Position numbers and translations under genes: made by a program. 64,000 nucleotides of DNA from Brassica napus (lineage: Eukaryota; Streptophyta; Magnoliopsida; Brassicales; Brassicaceae). Positions within the stretch are counted from its first letter, which is position 1, and the number at the start of each line of letters is the position of its first letter. Shown piece by piece: positions 22,101 to 32,551 of the stretch. Below the pieces are notes generated by a model, which made no database searches, was not told the DNA's origin, and saw nothing but the letters and a program-made list of their open reading frames with translations. Where the stretch lies: contig NC_063437.1 of assembly GCF_020379485.1 (NCBI RefSeq), forward strand, positions 1,426,001 through 1,490,000, given 5' to 3'.

Positions 22101-24796
22101 TGAAGCATTTGTCTATCTGATCATTATTGTGGTTATAGATACTTGATGTCGATTTTAATAATTTCTTCTCTGAACGTTTTCGCTAGGATATGATTCAGTC
22201 CATGCCTCAAGATGCATATCCAACGAGTGCTTTTGACAGTGCGATGAGTGCACTTTCTCTCTTTCATCCTGATGCAAACCCTGCTCATATGGTAAGTATT
22301 ATAAACCCTGTTTTTCCTGAAAACGTTCTTCATTTGTTTGTGTTCTTGATTTCATGGAATTTCCCATTGGGTGGGTTCAGGGCCCAGATGTTTACAAGTC
22401 TGGACAAGTTCGTGATAAACAGATATTTCGTATTCTTGGACAGGTATTGTTGTGTCTATTGATTTGGTGCCCTAATTAATGTATTATGCAACATAATGTG
22501 GGTCATATACAGGCACCTACTATTGCAGCAGCTGCTTTTTTGAGGACAGTAGGCAAGCCTCCTGTTCTTCCTTTGAGCAACCTTTCTTATACAGAGAACT
22601 TACTCTATATGCTGAATTCAATGTAAGCCTCTCTCCATCTCCCCTCTTTGATTGATTATAGAGTTATTCTTGGGTCCACCCCCTAGGGTGAACCTCTAGG
22701 TCCACCAACCAATAAGATTTTATTATTTCAAATTCGATATCTTTTAGAAAAGGAAACAAAATATTGTCAAGATATATTATGTTTTTAAAATAAAAAGGTT
22801 AAAAAAATTAGAAAAAATAGTAGTTAGAGAAAAACAAATTTAAAAAAAAATAATATTTTTATCGTCTTCAGCAAAACACTAAACCCTAAATCCTAATCCC
22901 TAAACTCTAAATCATAAACCCTATAAACCCTTGGGTAAACTCCAAACCCTTGGATAATTCATACTCTAAATCAAAAACACTAAATCTTAAAACCCTAAAC
23001 CCTTGAGTGTTTAGTGTTTTTGATTTGAAGTTTAGGATTTATCTAAAGGTTTAAGGTTTACCCAAGGGTTTAGGATTTAGGGTTTAGGGATTAGGGATTA
23101 GGATTTAGAGTTTAGTATTTTGTTGAGAATGTTAAAATTTTTTTTTTTTAATTACTACTTTTTAAATTTATTTATTTTAACCTTTTTATTTTAAAAATAT
23201 AATATAACTTATAACTTGAGAAAATATTTTGTTTCCTTTTTTAAAAGATTTCGAATATAAAATAAAACAATCCTATTGGTTGGTGAACCTAGAGGTTCAC
23301 TCTAGGGAGTGAACCCAAGAATAAGTCTTGATTATAAACACTTGTATTTGAAGGAAGTAAACTTACTGCTTTAGTCAGTGTTGATCGTGTCTTTAACTGG
23401 ATATATATTAATTCCTCTCATCTTCCACTGATACAGGGGCAATAGGTATTACAAGCCTAATCCTCGGCTAGCTCGAGTAATGGACATCATCTTCATACTG
23501 CATTGTGAACATGAAATGAATTGCTCCACTGCTGCTGCTCGGCATCTTTCCTCTAGGTATTAAGAACACCTTCATCCATGGTTATGAAGAGCTCAAAGAG
23601 TGATTAAATGCTAATTATTAGTAAAATAATAAATAGGGTTCTAAAAAATGATCAAATGAGAAATTATAAGATAAGGTTTTGTGAACCCCATCTATTACTT
23701 TAATAATAATTAGCATTTAATCACTCTTTTAGAACTCCATCCTCATACTACTGAGGGAGTTCCTCTAATAATATCATTGGTTAGAGATTTTTCATCGACT
23801 CTCTGCTACGATATCTATGTTTTAATCAGTATATATATATATGTACTTTTGTAGTGGTGTTGATGTATACACTGCTATTGGGGGAGCTACTGGAGCCCTC
23901 AATGGTGCACTTCATGGTGGCGCAGTTGAGGCTGTGCCTAAGATGTTATCAGAGATTGGGAGTGTTGAAAATATTCCAGAGTTCATCGAATGTGTGAAGA
24001 ACAAGTAATACAAATATACTTAAGACTCAATAGTATTTGGATTGTGTTGAGTCATTACATTAATGTTAACTCCTTCCTCTCAGGAAGAGGAAGCTGTATG
24101 GTTTTGGACACCGCATTTACAGAAACTATGACCCAAGAGCAAAATTCCTTAAGAAACTGGCTGATGAAGTGTTCTCCATTGTTGGAAAGGATCCTCTCGT
24201 CGAGGTACTTTAGATTATTGTATGATCTCTTGCTTGATGGTTTGTTGAAAATGTATGGTTTTTGATGTTATTATGTAACCAGGTAGCAGTTGCGCTAGAG
24301 AAAACGGCACTCTCTAATGAATATTTTGTTAGGAGAAAGCTTTACCCAAATGTTGATTTCTACTCTGGATTAGTCTATAGGTAAGAGACATTGATGTGTC
24401 ATCTGATCTTACGGTATTCTTGCTAATGAGTTATTTTAACCATTTAGCTCTCTGCCTAAAACTTTTGTTTTGGTAATTGAAATGGGCAAAAACACAGAGC
24501 AATGGGAGTCCCATCACATTTCACCAGAGTCTCACGTTTGGCTGGATACTTGTCGCACTGGCGTGAGTCGTTGGATGATCCTGACACTAAGATCATGAGA
24601 CCCCAGCAGGTAAATACACTCTTTGATAGATCAATGACTTAAAAAGGTTGTTTGGCTCATTGGTGATATATTATGCATACATACATCTACTTCTTTGATA
24701 GATCAAGATGCTTTTTTTATTGGCTCATTGTATCGTTTGGCTGCACAGGCCTATAATGGAGTGTGGCTAAGGCATTACGAGCCAGTGAGAGAATGA
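19110..24796 (+). CDS. CSY1: Citrate synthase, peroxisomal type
   Basis: Twelve exons in phase: 19110-19328, 21437-21617, 21722-21807, 22187-22291, 22381-22443, 22513-22622, 23437-23556, 23855-24004, 24084-24204, 24283-24380, 24498-24609, 24749-24796 (about 470 aa). It condenses acetyl-CoA with oxaloacetate to citrate, exporting carbon from peroxisomal beta-oxidation. The N-terminus has RLAVLSAHL, an exact fit to the PTS2 pattern R-L-x5-H-L. Catalytic residues are present: His in [12 protein letters not shown], His in ALHGGA, Asp in PNVDFYSG. Oddities: HGGAVEAV where HGGANEAV is usual, a segment before [13 protein letters not shown] about four residues shorter than in common plant paralogues, and an end at HYEPVRE without the usual serine-rich tail. 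The length favours CSY1 over CSY2/3; this is inference. Intron 1 is about 2.1 kb. Confidence 0.9.
19329..21436 (+). other. Long AT-rich first intron of CSY with Helitron-like ends
   Basis: An intron of 2.1 kb, far longer than its neighbours. It contains two similar segments starting TCCCTTATATATTAATTGAG (19640) and TCCCCTATATATTAAAAGAG (20082), both followed by AAACATT, which resemble 5' ends of Brassicaceae Helitrons. No paired CTRR terminus was found. A (TA)n run of about 22 bp lies near 20665. No coding sequence was recognised. Confidence 0.4.
22661..23327. mobile_element. 667-bp Mutator-like MITE in CSY intron 6
   Basis: Long inverted termini (GAGTTATTCTTGGGTCCACC at left; GACTTATTCTTGGGTTCACT as reverse complement of the right end) extend through ACCAACCAATA. 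An exact 9-bp duplication TTGATTATA lies at 22652-22660 and 23328-23336, the size typical of Mutator. The centre is a long imperfect palindrome built from degenerate telomere-like AAACCCTAA units on one arm and TTAGGGTTT on the other. There is no coding capacity. A truncated relative lies at 33971-34450. Confidence 0.85.
23589..23737. mobile_element. Fold-back MITE in CSY intron 7
   Basis: About 149 bp, nearly all inverted repeat: AGAGTGATTAAATGCTAATT on the left pairs with AATTAGCATTTAATCACTCT on the right. The ends read GAGCTC and GAACTC. It would form an almost complete hairpin. No clear target duplication was identified, so the family is open. Confidence 0.65.
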
Positions 24797-25275
24797 AGTA
24801 TCAAGTGATCTGGATTCGAACGCTAATTATCAACTTGAAATGGGGACTACTAGCCAGTGAGACAGAGAACTTCAATCTATATTTGTATATGTGTGTGATA
24901 CATAAACTTCAACCTATATCAGCAAATATGTGGAAAAAAAATATATGGTGGTGCGGATATAATTATAAGTAATATATATGTTATGAAAATAAAGTGTTGT
25001 ATTTGTGTGATATAAGAACTTTGTTGTTTCTGTAATATGGGAAAATAAAATATGATGTTGTGATATACTTATTAACTTTGAAGTAATAGAAAACCAATCT
25101 TTTCTTTCCTCCACGTTCAGCGACGAGGATCGCTCTCTCTTCTCACGCCTGTCGACACTTCTTAAAATCAGAGTTGCTCTGTTTCATCAGTTTACTAGAT
25201 TGATTTATTGTTAAAGATCTAATGTTTTTGTTCTCTGCTCCTAATAATGATTTCATTTGCAGTAGTTTCTGAGTC
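24797..25275. other. CSY to VHA-D intergenic region
   Basis: CSY 3' UTR and VHA-D leader. The VHA-D leader probably contains an intron ending at TTTGCAG (25256-25262), just before TAGTTTCTGAGTC and the ATG. Nothing else was recognised. Confidence 0.4.
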
Positions 25276-26066
25276 ATGGCTGGCCAAAACGCGCGTTTGA
25301 ATGTGGTTCCCACCGTTACAATGCTCGGCGTGATGAAAGCTCGTCTCGTTGGCGCCACGAGAGGCCACGCTCTCCTCAAGAAGAAGAGCGACGCTTTAAC
25401 CGTTCAGTTCAGAGCCCTCCTCAAGAAAATCGTTACCGCCAAGGAATCAATGGGAGACATGATGAAGACATCCTCTTTCGCTCTAACCGAAGTCAAGTAC
25501 GTCGCCGGCGAAAACGTCAAACACGTCGTCCTCGAGAACGTCAAAGAAGCCACGCTCAAAGTCCGGTCCAGACAAGAGAACATCGCCGGCGTGAAGCTCC
25601 CAAAGTTCGACCACTTCTCCGAAGGCGAGACCAAGAACGACTTAACCGGTGTTTAGCTAGAGGTGGACAACAAGTCCAAGAGTGTCGTGTGGCTTACGTT
25701 AAAGCTATCGAGGTGCTTGTCGAGCTTGCTTCTCTCCAGACTTCGTTCTTGACGCTTGATGAGGCTATCAAGACGACTAATCGGAGGGTGAACGCTCTGG
25801 AGAATGTGGTGAAGCCGAAGATTGAGAATACGATTAGTTACATCAAGGGGGAGCTTGATGAGCTTGAGAGGGAAGATTTCTTTAGGTTGAAGAAGATTCA
25901 GGGATACAAGAGGAGGGAGGTTGAGAGACAAGCGGCTAATGCGAAGGCGTTTGCTGAGGAGATGGTGCTTGAAGGGATCTCTATGCAGAGAGGTATATCG
26001 ATAAACGCTGCTAGGAGCTTGCTTGTTGGTGGTGGTGGAGAGAAGGATGCAGACATTATTTTCTGA
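25276..26066 (+). pseudogene. VHA-D: V-type H+-ATPase subunit D, frameshifted
   Basis: Subunit D is part of the central rotor stalk of the V1 sector in vacuolar and endomembrane proton pumps. Frame 1 (25276-25656) gives residues 1 to about 125, beginning MAGQNARLNVVPTVTMLGVM and ending NDLTG followed by V and a stop. A second frame resumes at LARGGQQVQECRVAYVKA and runs to the C-terminus (GGGGEKDADIIF, stop at 26064-26066). An extra GT at about 25649-25652 (ACCGGTGTTTAGC where ACCGGTTTAGC restores the frame) explains the break. Without it the protein is about 262 aa, the normal family length, in a single exon. Both halves are otherwise well preserved, so this is either a very recent lesion or a sequence error. 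The first half alone would lack the long C-terminal helix. Confidence 0.85.
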
Positions 26067-27803
26067 GGTGATTGCTTGGTTTCTGTTTTTTTTTCTTTAT
26101 TCATCAGATTGATGTTTCTTCAAATAAAATAGATTTTGATGTTAGGTGAAATATTGCATCATCTTGGATTGTGCTTTTGCTATAATTTGTGAAGCTTTGA
26201 GGCTTAGACATGTAAAGATGCTTAATGGTACCTTCATAAAGAAATAGCCATATTGACACATTAGGACACAATATCAAGCTTTATTTCTTTCTTCATTTTT
26301 TTAATTAACCACAACGGCAGAAACCAACCGACTATTATGTGGACTCCAGCGATGCTGACAATTTAATCTCCTGGTAGCCAACGGAGTCGAACTGCGGGTT
26401 CACAGTATTGGGTGTTGCCTTCAAGTGCCTCTAGCCCAACCCCGTTGTTTTATTTCTTTATTTCTTTCAAATCTGATATAAAACCTAATCTATCAAAACA
26501 CTGCAATTATGTATATATTCAGTTTAAAAACCTGCAGATTTATACATTGATGATGACAGTATCGTTTCCGATTGGCATTTCTCTAGTTGAATCAAGGTTT
26601 AAAAGTTCATTATGGTAAACTATATATATCACACAAATGTACTCGGTACAAGCTTTGATTTTTCTGGTATGATTCTTCCTCAACATCACAACCACTTTAA
26701 GATTTAGTTCATGATGTGTGTGCATGGTACTTGTTCAGGAGAGAAGACATGGCATTATCATATCACACTAGGGTATTTTCCTTGCTTAACTTTTCAGCTG
26801 TTACGAAATTAATATAAGTAGAAAAACAACAACTCAAAGCAAGAAAAGTGGTATTACATGATGTGGTTTCGGGTCTGGGAGAGGGAGATTACGGGCTTCG
26901 AACCTCCGTTGTTATAAAAAAAAGTGATATGAACTTGCATTACAATTACAAAAACTTGTCATCCATTTCTTTCTAACAAAAAAGGCCAATGTGTTCAGCT
27001 ATGAACAACGACAGAAGTAGCTACTCTGATGTTCAAAATCAAATCCGATATGAACTTGCATTACAATTACAAAAACATGTAATCTCTTTATTTCTTACAA
27101 AAAGGCCATTTATCCAGAACAACGCTAGAAATAGCTACTCTGATGTTCCAAATCAATCGGATAGATATGACTCGAATACAAGATCATCATCAGGTCCAAG
27201 AGTGATTTAGTCAGTAGACTATTTTTCTAATCATATTATCATGCTCTTAATGTCTTGGTTCTTATACTACAAAAACAAGAACTCAAGAAGCGAAAACTCA
27301 AGAAACTCTGAAGGTTACTCTGGTGAAGAAGACTTTGAGCTCTATTTTTAAACTCTGTTTCTAAACGCATTTTTTTTGATACGAGACTAGACGCATTCTT
27401 TGTACAAAGTTTTTTTTGGGTTGAATAAATATAACATCATTCGAAAAAAAGACTCTGAGCCTAAGGAAACAATGATGCTCGCTCACCCCATGCAAACATA
27501 TGTTTCATGAGGAATGTATAGTTCCAAAGGACAGTGTCCACTTTTTAGATTCATCATTCTTTGACAGTAAACGATCTCTTCAGTCTTCACTTTAGAGTTT
27601 AGACCTAATCTCTGTGGTTTGAGAAACTTTCCATTTTGGTATTCCTCGTCGCATATAGAAATCATAAACGCTTTGTTGTATCAAAAACATTATATTTATT
27701 TTATTAATTATTATTTTTAATGAATCATATGAATCCACCATTGATACACCTTTACACTGGGACAAAAAAAAGTTTCCTTTTATAGCTTTTGGCTACACAC
27801 AAC
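26067..27803. other. VHA-D to WRKY intergenic region
   Basis: Holds the VHA-D 3' UTR, a SINE (26291-26448), a small tRNA-like B-box remnant with a short A run near 26899-26929, and a two-copy tandem repeat of about 120 bp (about 26926-27165, marked by GATATGAACTTGCATTACAA and AGCTACTCTGATGTTC). An open frame on the minus strand at 27483-27665 matches nothing I recognise and lacks supporting features. A gene that lies between these neighbours in A. thaliana (At3g58720, from memory) was not found. Confidence 0.45.
26291..26448 (-). mobile_element. tRNA-derived SINE
   Basis: On the minus strand the element begins around GGGGTTGGGCTAG, contains a polymerase III B-box-like GCAGTTCGACTCC with ACACCCAATACTGTGAACCC before it, and ends in an A-rich tail. 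The flanks share TTTATTTCTTT (26280-26290 and 26449-26459), a likely target duplication. Length and layout fit Brassicaceae SINEs; the family name is not assigned. Confidence 0.65.
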
Positions 27804-29321
27804 TCATCTAGAACTATCACAGAAAGGAACGGCACCAAAGTCGCATCTCTGTCGTTGCTCCTCCGTAGCCACCGTTCCACGGCGGAACACGGAGGCACAA
27901 TCAGGCAAATCACCGAGATCACCGTACAGTGATTCATCTTCCTCTCCGCCTACTGAAAAACCACTCTCTAGTGTCACGTCGAGGAAACTCCCACCGTAAG
28001 AAGATGAACCAGAGGATGATGAAATGGACGCGTCGTAGAACCACCCGAACTCGTTAAGTTCGCCGTAGCAGCCACCTAAGAGCAGCGGAGAATCCACGTG
28101 GCTCAGGTCTAGCCCCACCGGTTCCTCTGCGGCGGCGGTTACTTCCTCCTCTTCTTCGTCATCTTCTTCTTCCATGTTTTCTTCTTTCTTGGCGGCTTTT
28201 AGGACGACGGAGCTTGTTCTGTGGTGGTGGTGGGATTTGTTGTTAGCGGCGGAGGGGAAAGGGTGGTTGTGTTCACATGCGTAAGTTATCATGAGCTTTG
28301 AGGGGTCCACACGACTTCTCTCCACCTGCTTCCTCGCCGGACAGCCTTTTGAGCTGCTGCATCTGTAATAACCCCTGAGAGATCCACATACGAGAAAAGT
28401 GATTAACTTTAACGATTTCCTTAACTTTTCAACAAAATCAAATTAATGAACTGAATAATACTAAGATTAATAAAGTTAATTATGATTAATATTAAAATTA
28501 ATTAAAATTTACGGTTATCGTTTTAAAATTGTTACAAACCGTTTGAAAATATTTGTCGTAAAACTCACAGCAAAATAAATAAGTAAAAAATATATAAAAT
28601 ATTGGCACGTTAAACACGTACATAAATGTAAAATGCTTTTCCTTTTTGTGCGCATTACCCTTTGTAGCTTTGTGTGATTAGAATCAACAAGATCTAGACC
28701 TACTTTAATATTTCATCTCCCCCAAGGTTATTATCATCAAAGTAAAGCAAAACCTTCTAGATAACTTAAGTTAGCGAATGACTCATCAAATTGTTTCGTA
28801 ATTAAAAAATTTTAACATTAAAAAGCAGACCAAGAATGAAGGAGATGGCGCGTGAAACCACGCAATATCAGACGCGATCCGTTATTTTAAAACTCAACGA
28901 TGTGCGTATGTTAGCCCAACCACCGTCTACACTTAACATACGCAGCCGCCACTGAGGATAAAACGGTAATTGTACCTGGGATAAGGCGAACCTTTGATCG
29001 GCTTTTGTCCGTACTTTCTCCAAGCCCAGGAATCAGACGGTGGATATACCTCTCCTCTACTCTTAGATCCTTCCACGTCAGCAATCGGAACCGAGACAAC
29101 TCTCTTCTCCATGTTCCTCCTACTACACACAACCATCACATTTTCAGACAATTGTTTTGAGAAAAAACATTAACAATTCGTAAGAACATGGAGCAAAACC
29201 TCTTCTTGGGAGTTGGTTTTGAGATCTTGGAGTCTTCGCAAGAAGAAGGAGATTCAGGAACGACGTCGTTGTAAGTCTCATCTTCTTCGTCGTCAGATTC
29301 TTGAATTCCTCTATGGTGCAT
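27804..29321 (-). CDS. WRKY69: WRKY transcription factor, group IIe
   Basis: Three exons, 29200-29321, 28976-29119 and 27804-28374, give about 278 aa. WRKY factors bind W-box DNA (TTGACC/T) in the nucleus. The single WRKY domain has an intact WRKYGQK heptad (in [19 protein letters not shown]) and a C2H2 zinc finger C-x5-C...H-x-H (CSSSKGC ... CEHNHPF). The PR intron position inside the domain is that of group II. The N-terminus is acidic (DDEEDE). The C-terminal half has a His run, an acidic stretch of about 20 residues and a Ser/Gly-rich segment, consistent with an activation region. WRKY69 rests on domain resemblance plus synteny; WRKY65 is the close alternative. Confidence 0.88.
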
Positions 29322-29592
29322 GGTTGATCTCTCGACCGTACGATTAAAGAGAACGAATAATGTTTTTGTTTTCAGTTGATGGAGATGATTAGGAAGGTGA
29401 TTAGCGAGAGGGTTTTAATCAACGAGATGTGGTTATTATTCTCGACTTGTTTTTTGGGACGTGCAGGCAAATATCAAAGGTGTTATACTATTATTATATT
29501 CGGTATTTGTATTTTATTTGAATAGAATATGACCAGTTGTATTCTAGTCATTTGTTTATTTCTTTTGAAAGGTTCTCTCGTGGGAATTATTA

Positions 29593-30682
29593 TCTATATT
29601 ATTAAAACTGAAGTACAAATTAGGTTTGTTTGGAAACATGAATTGCAGTTTAAAAATGAGGTTTGTTTGGAAACATGGATGACAATATTAAATGAGAATT
29701 TTATGGAAACTTGGATAGCAGTATATGTATTTTCTTTTATTTACACATTTAGTCATTGCATTTATAATAAATTAGGTATTTCTTTTTGTATTTCTTTTTA
29801 TCTACAGATTTTAACACTACATTTAAAATCAATTTAAATTAATTAATTACAATTCTAAAACTTATCTAACTTATCTAAACAAATAGATATTCATATATTG
29901 ATCATTATTAATATTGTACAAATATTACTAAATAAAAAATTTTCTATCTCATTTAATTTAGCCAAACACATTAAAATATTTTTTTATTTGTTTACGAAAT
30001 CAGTTAGGCATAGACGAATATTCGGGTACCCATTTAAGTACGAGTTGTTTCTTTCGGGTATAGATTTTTTGGATTTTGAAATTTCTTTTTAAGTTTTTAG
30101 GTACTTCTTTTTGTATTTTTTTATTTACAGATTCTACCACTGCATTTAAAATCAATTTAAATTAATTAATTACAATTCAAAACTTATCTAAACAAATCGA
30201 TATTCATATATTTATCATTATTAATATTGTAAAAATATTACTAAATATATTTTTTTCTATTTCACTTAGTTTAGCCAAACACATATATATATATTTTTTT
30301 TACGGAATCTGTTAGGCATAGACATTCGGGTATCCATTTAGGTACGGGTCATTTTTTCGAGTATAGATTTTTTGGGTTTTGAAATTAGGCCATGTTTGGA
30401 TATAAATTTATATGTGAGTTTCAAGTTGCATCTCCCGGATCTGTATGAATTTGGTTCTCATGTACAGAAAATTAAAAATATTTAAATAACGAATGTATTT
30501 GAAAATGATTTGGATATTTGAACCAAAAATAATCATATTATCCGGTTCGATCCGGATCTTTTGAATGCAATTTGTTATATGGAAACATATATAAAATATA
30601 TAACACTAATCATGAAAAACAAATATCAATGTATAAATACATAAAAATTAATACCCGCGCGGGCGGGCGGGTCAAGCTCTAG
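29593..30682 (+). mobile_element. Non-autonomous Helitron
   Basis: Starts TCTATATTATTAAAACTGAAG directly after an A and ends CTAG before a T, the A|T insertion context of Helitrons. Just inside the 3' end is a GC-rich hairpin (ACCCGCGCGGGCGGGCGGGT) followed by CAAGCTCTAG, the expected terminator. It is 1.09 kb with no Rep/helicase coding. It contains an internal duplication (about 29750-29960 and 30100-30300, sharing AAATCAATTTAAATTAATTA). It sits about 270 bp upstream of the WRKY start codon. Confidence 0.85.
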
Positions 30683-32551
30683 TTTAATTATTATACTATA
30701 AGGCTTGCTTATTGCTGATCAAATGATTTGTTAAATTAGCTGGACATCTTGATTAAGTCTATGCAAATCTTTATTTTAATTTATCCGCATCTGATCTAGT
30801 GTAGACTGTGATTTTAAATTTTTTGCTGTCCATGTAATAGAAAAGAAAATTATATATGCACACACACACACATGCTCGTTTTTGTACTATCCAAAATGAA
30901 GCTAAGTACAATTAAACTAACTCTAGTTAATTTAAAAAACTCACAAATCAAAGATGATATAAACGCATGATGCTGTTAAGTTGAAACTATCAACTTTTAA
31001 GTGGGATCTTAAGCTGTCTAGTGAATCCGATTAGTCTGTTTGTGACCCCTTAAATAATGAGTTGATTTGGTCTATGTCAATCTCGCGGGATGAATCATGT
31101 TGAGAACTTGCCATGATATTTTTGTATACATTAATGCATATTTATTAGTTTGTAATTAGTAACTAATTTGGGATATATATATATATGACCTCAAAAAGAC
31201 CTTAGAAACCTTATATTAAAGGTCTGGTATATATATAAAAGTATTTGGGTGGAGAACGATCGTGGAGAAATAATTATCTCAGAAACTAATCCATCTGGGT
31301 TAATTTCTATAAAAAAGTAATTTTCATCCAAAAATTATAATAGTTCAAAACTTTGTGTATAATATTCTTCTTACCGATATTGCTCAAAACAAAACAAAAT
31401 ATTATATAACAAATTAATTCGTTATTAGTTAGTTTTAAATTGAAAATATATATAATACTATATCAAATGAATATACCGGTTAAAAAAAATTTGAGTTGTG
31501 GTCCGAATAAATGAGTCAAAGAACTATCAAAGTTCATATCATAAAATGAAAGAAACCAATACTAGCATTTGAAAACTTGGAATAATAAACTGAAGAACCT
31601 TACACAAACTACTAATTTACATCAGTTGTATGCAATGATTTGTTTGCTTTTGTGTTTTGGCTCGTACCATCCAATAAAAAGAGGTTATGAGATCTTAACC
31701 AAAAAGTTCGCAGAGAGCGATGGACCCTTTCTATGACAAATAGATGTAGTTTAAGATTGACACATCTGATTGTGTTTGTGCAGAGATTTGGCTTTAGATA
31801 AAAGCTGCAACTTATTTGTGATAAAGAGAAAATGTATTTATATCGAAAATATGACTTTATATATATTTTTATAAATGTGTGCGGAAAGTTGGCTGTCAAT
31901 GACTCTGTAGTATAATATGTTGGAGCAAGTCAAGATCCATCCAGTCATTATTAAATTGTAAATAATAAATAGATAAAAAGTTATAATTGCTTGTGTCACA
32001 ATTATTAGTTTAATTACTCCATTATTGTCTTCAACGTCTGTCATAATGCAGCCAAAGTTTTTATTTTCTGGTTGTGTAAGTTATTCATTAATTTATATAT
32101 GTAAATGTTTTGATTTGGTCATATTTCTCTTCATGATAGTTAATGTGGAACCAATCAATAATTTGCTCGAATCTGATGCAGTTGAGAATTGACAATGGAA
32201 ACATGATTGGATAATGTTGTTGCTTTTGTGTTATATTATAATGGTGTACAAAGTACAAGGTAATTTGTAATCGACACGTCTTGTTATAAATATGCATATA
32301 ATCACATAGTCAAAGATTCTTACAGGAAAACAAAAGTAAAAATGTATTTTCTCGCATTTGTTCGATAGTTTCACGTTGTTTTATGCGTTCAGTATATACC
32401 CAATTGGATTAAGCAAAATCTGAAAATACGGTAAGAAAGTTAAACCGAGCTCTAATCCAGTTAAGATGAGTTTTGTCTTTAATCTTACAGAAATAACCGG
32501 AATGTCATGCCATCATAAATTGAAAAAGGGGAATGTAAAGCAACAATTGAG
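30683..32551. other. AT-rich intergenic region right of the Helitron
   Basis: Non-coding, AT-rich sequence with a (CA)n run near 30861 and short AT runs. No gene, RNA or complete mobile element was recognised; open frames here are short and of low complexity. Confidence 0.4.

Noticed and set aside
22861..23110. Interstitial telomere tract
   Set aside because: CCCTAAA-like units are degenerate and arranged as two inverted arms within a MITE, not a head-to-tail telomere array.
26340..26445. Possible nuclear tRNA gene on the minus strand
   Set aside because: B-box is good, but no cloverleaf with paired acceptor stem could be drawn; target duplication and A-rich tail favour a SINE.
27483..27665. 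Minus-strand 60-codon frame (MISICDEEYQNGKFLKPQRL)
   Set aside because: No recognisable domain, no splice continuation and no neighbour support; recorded only in the intergenic entry.
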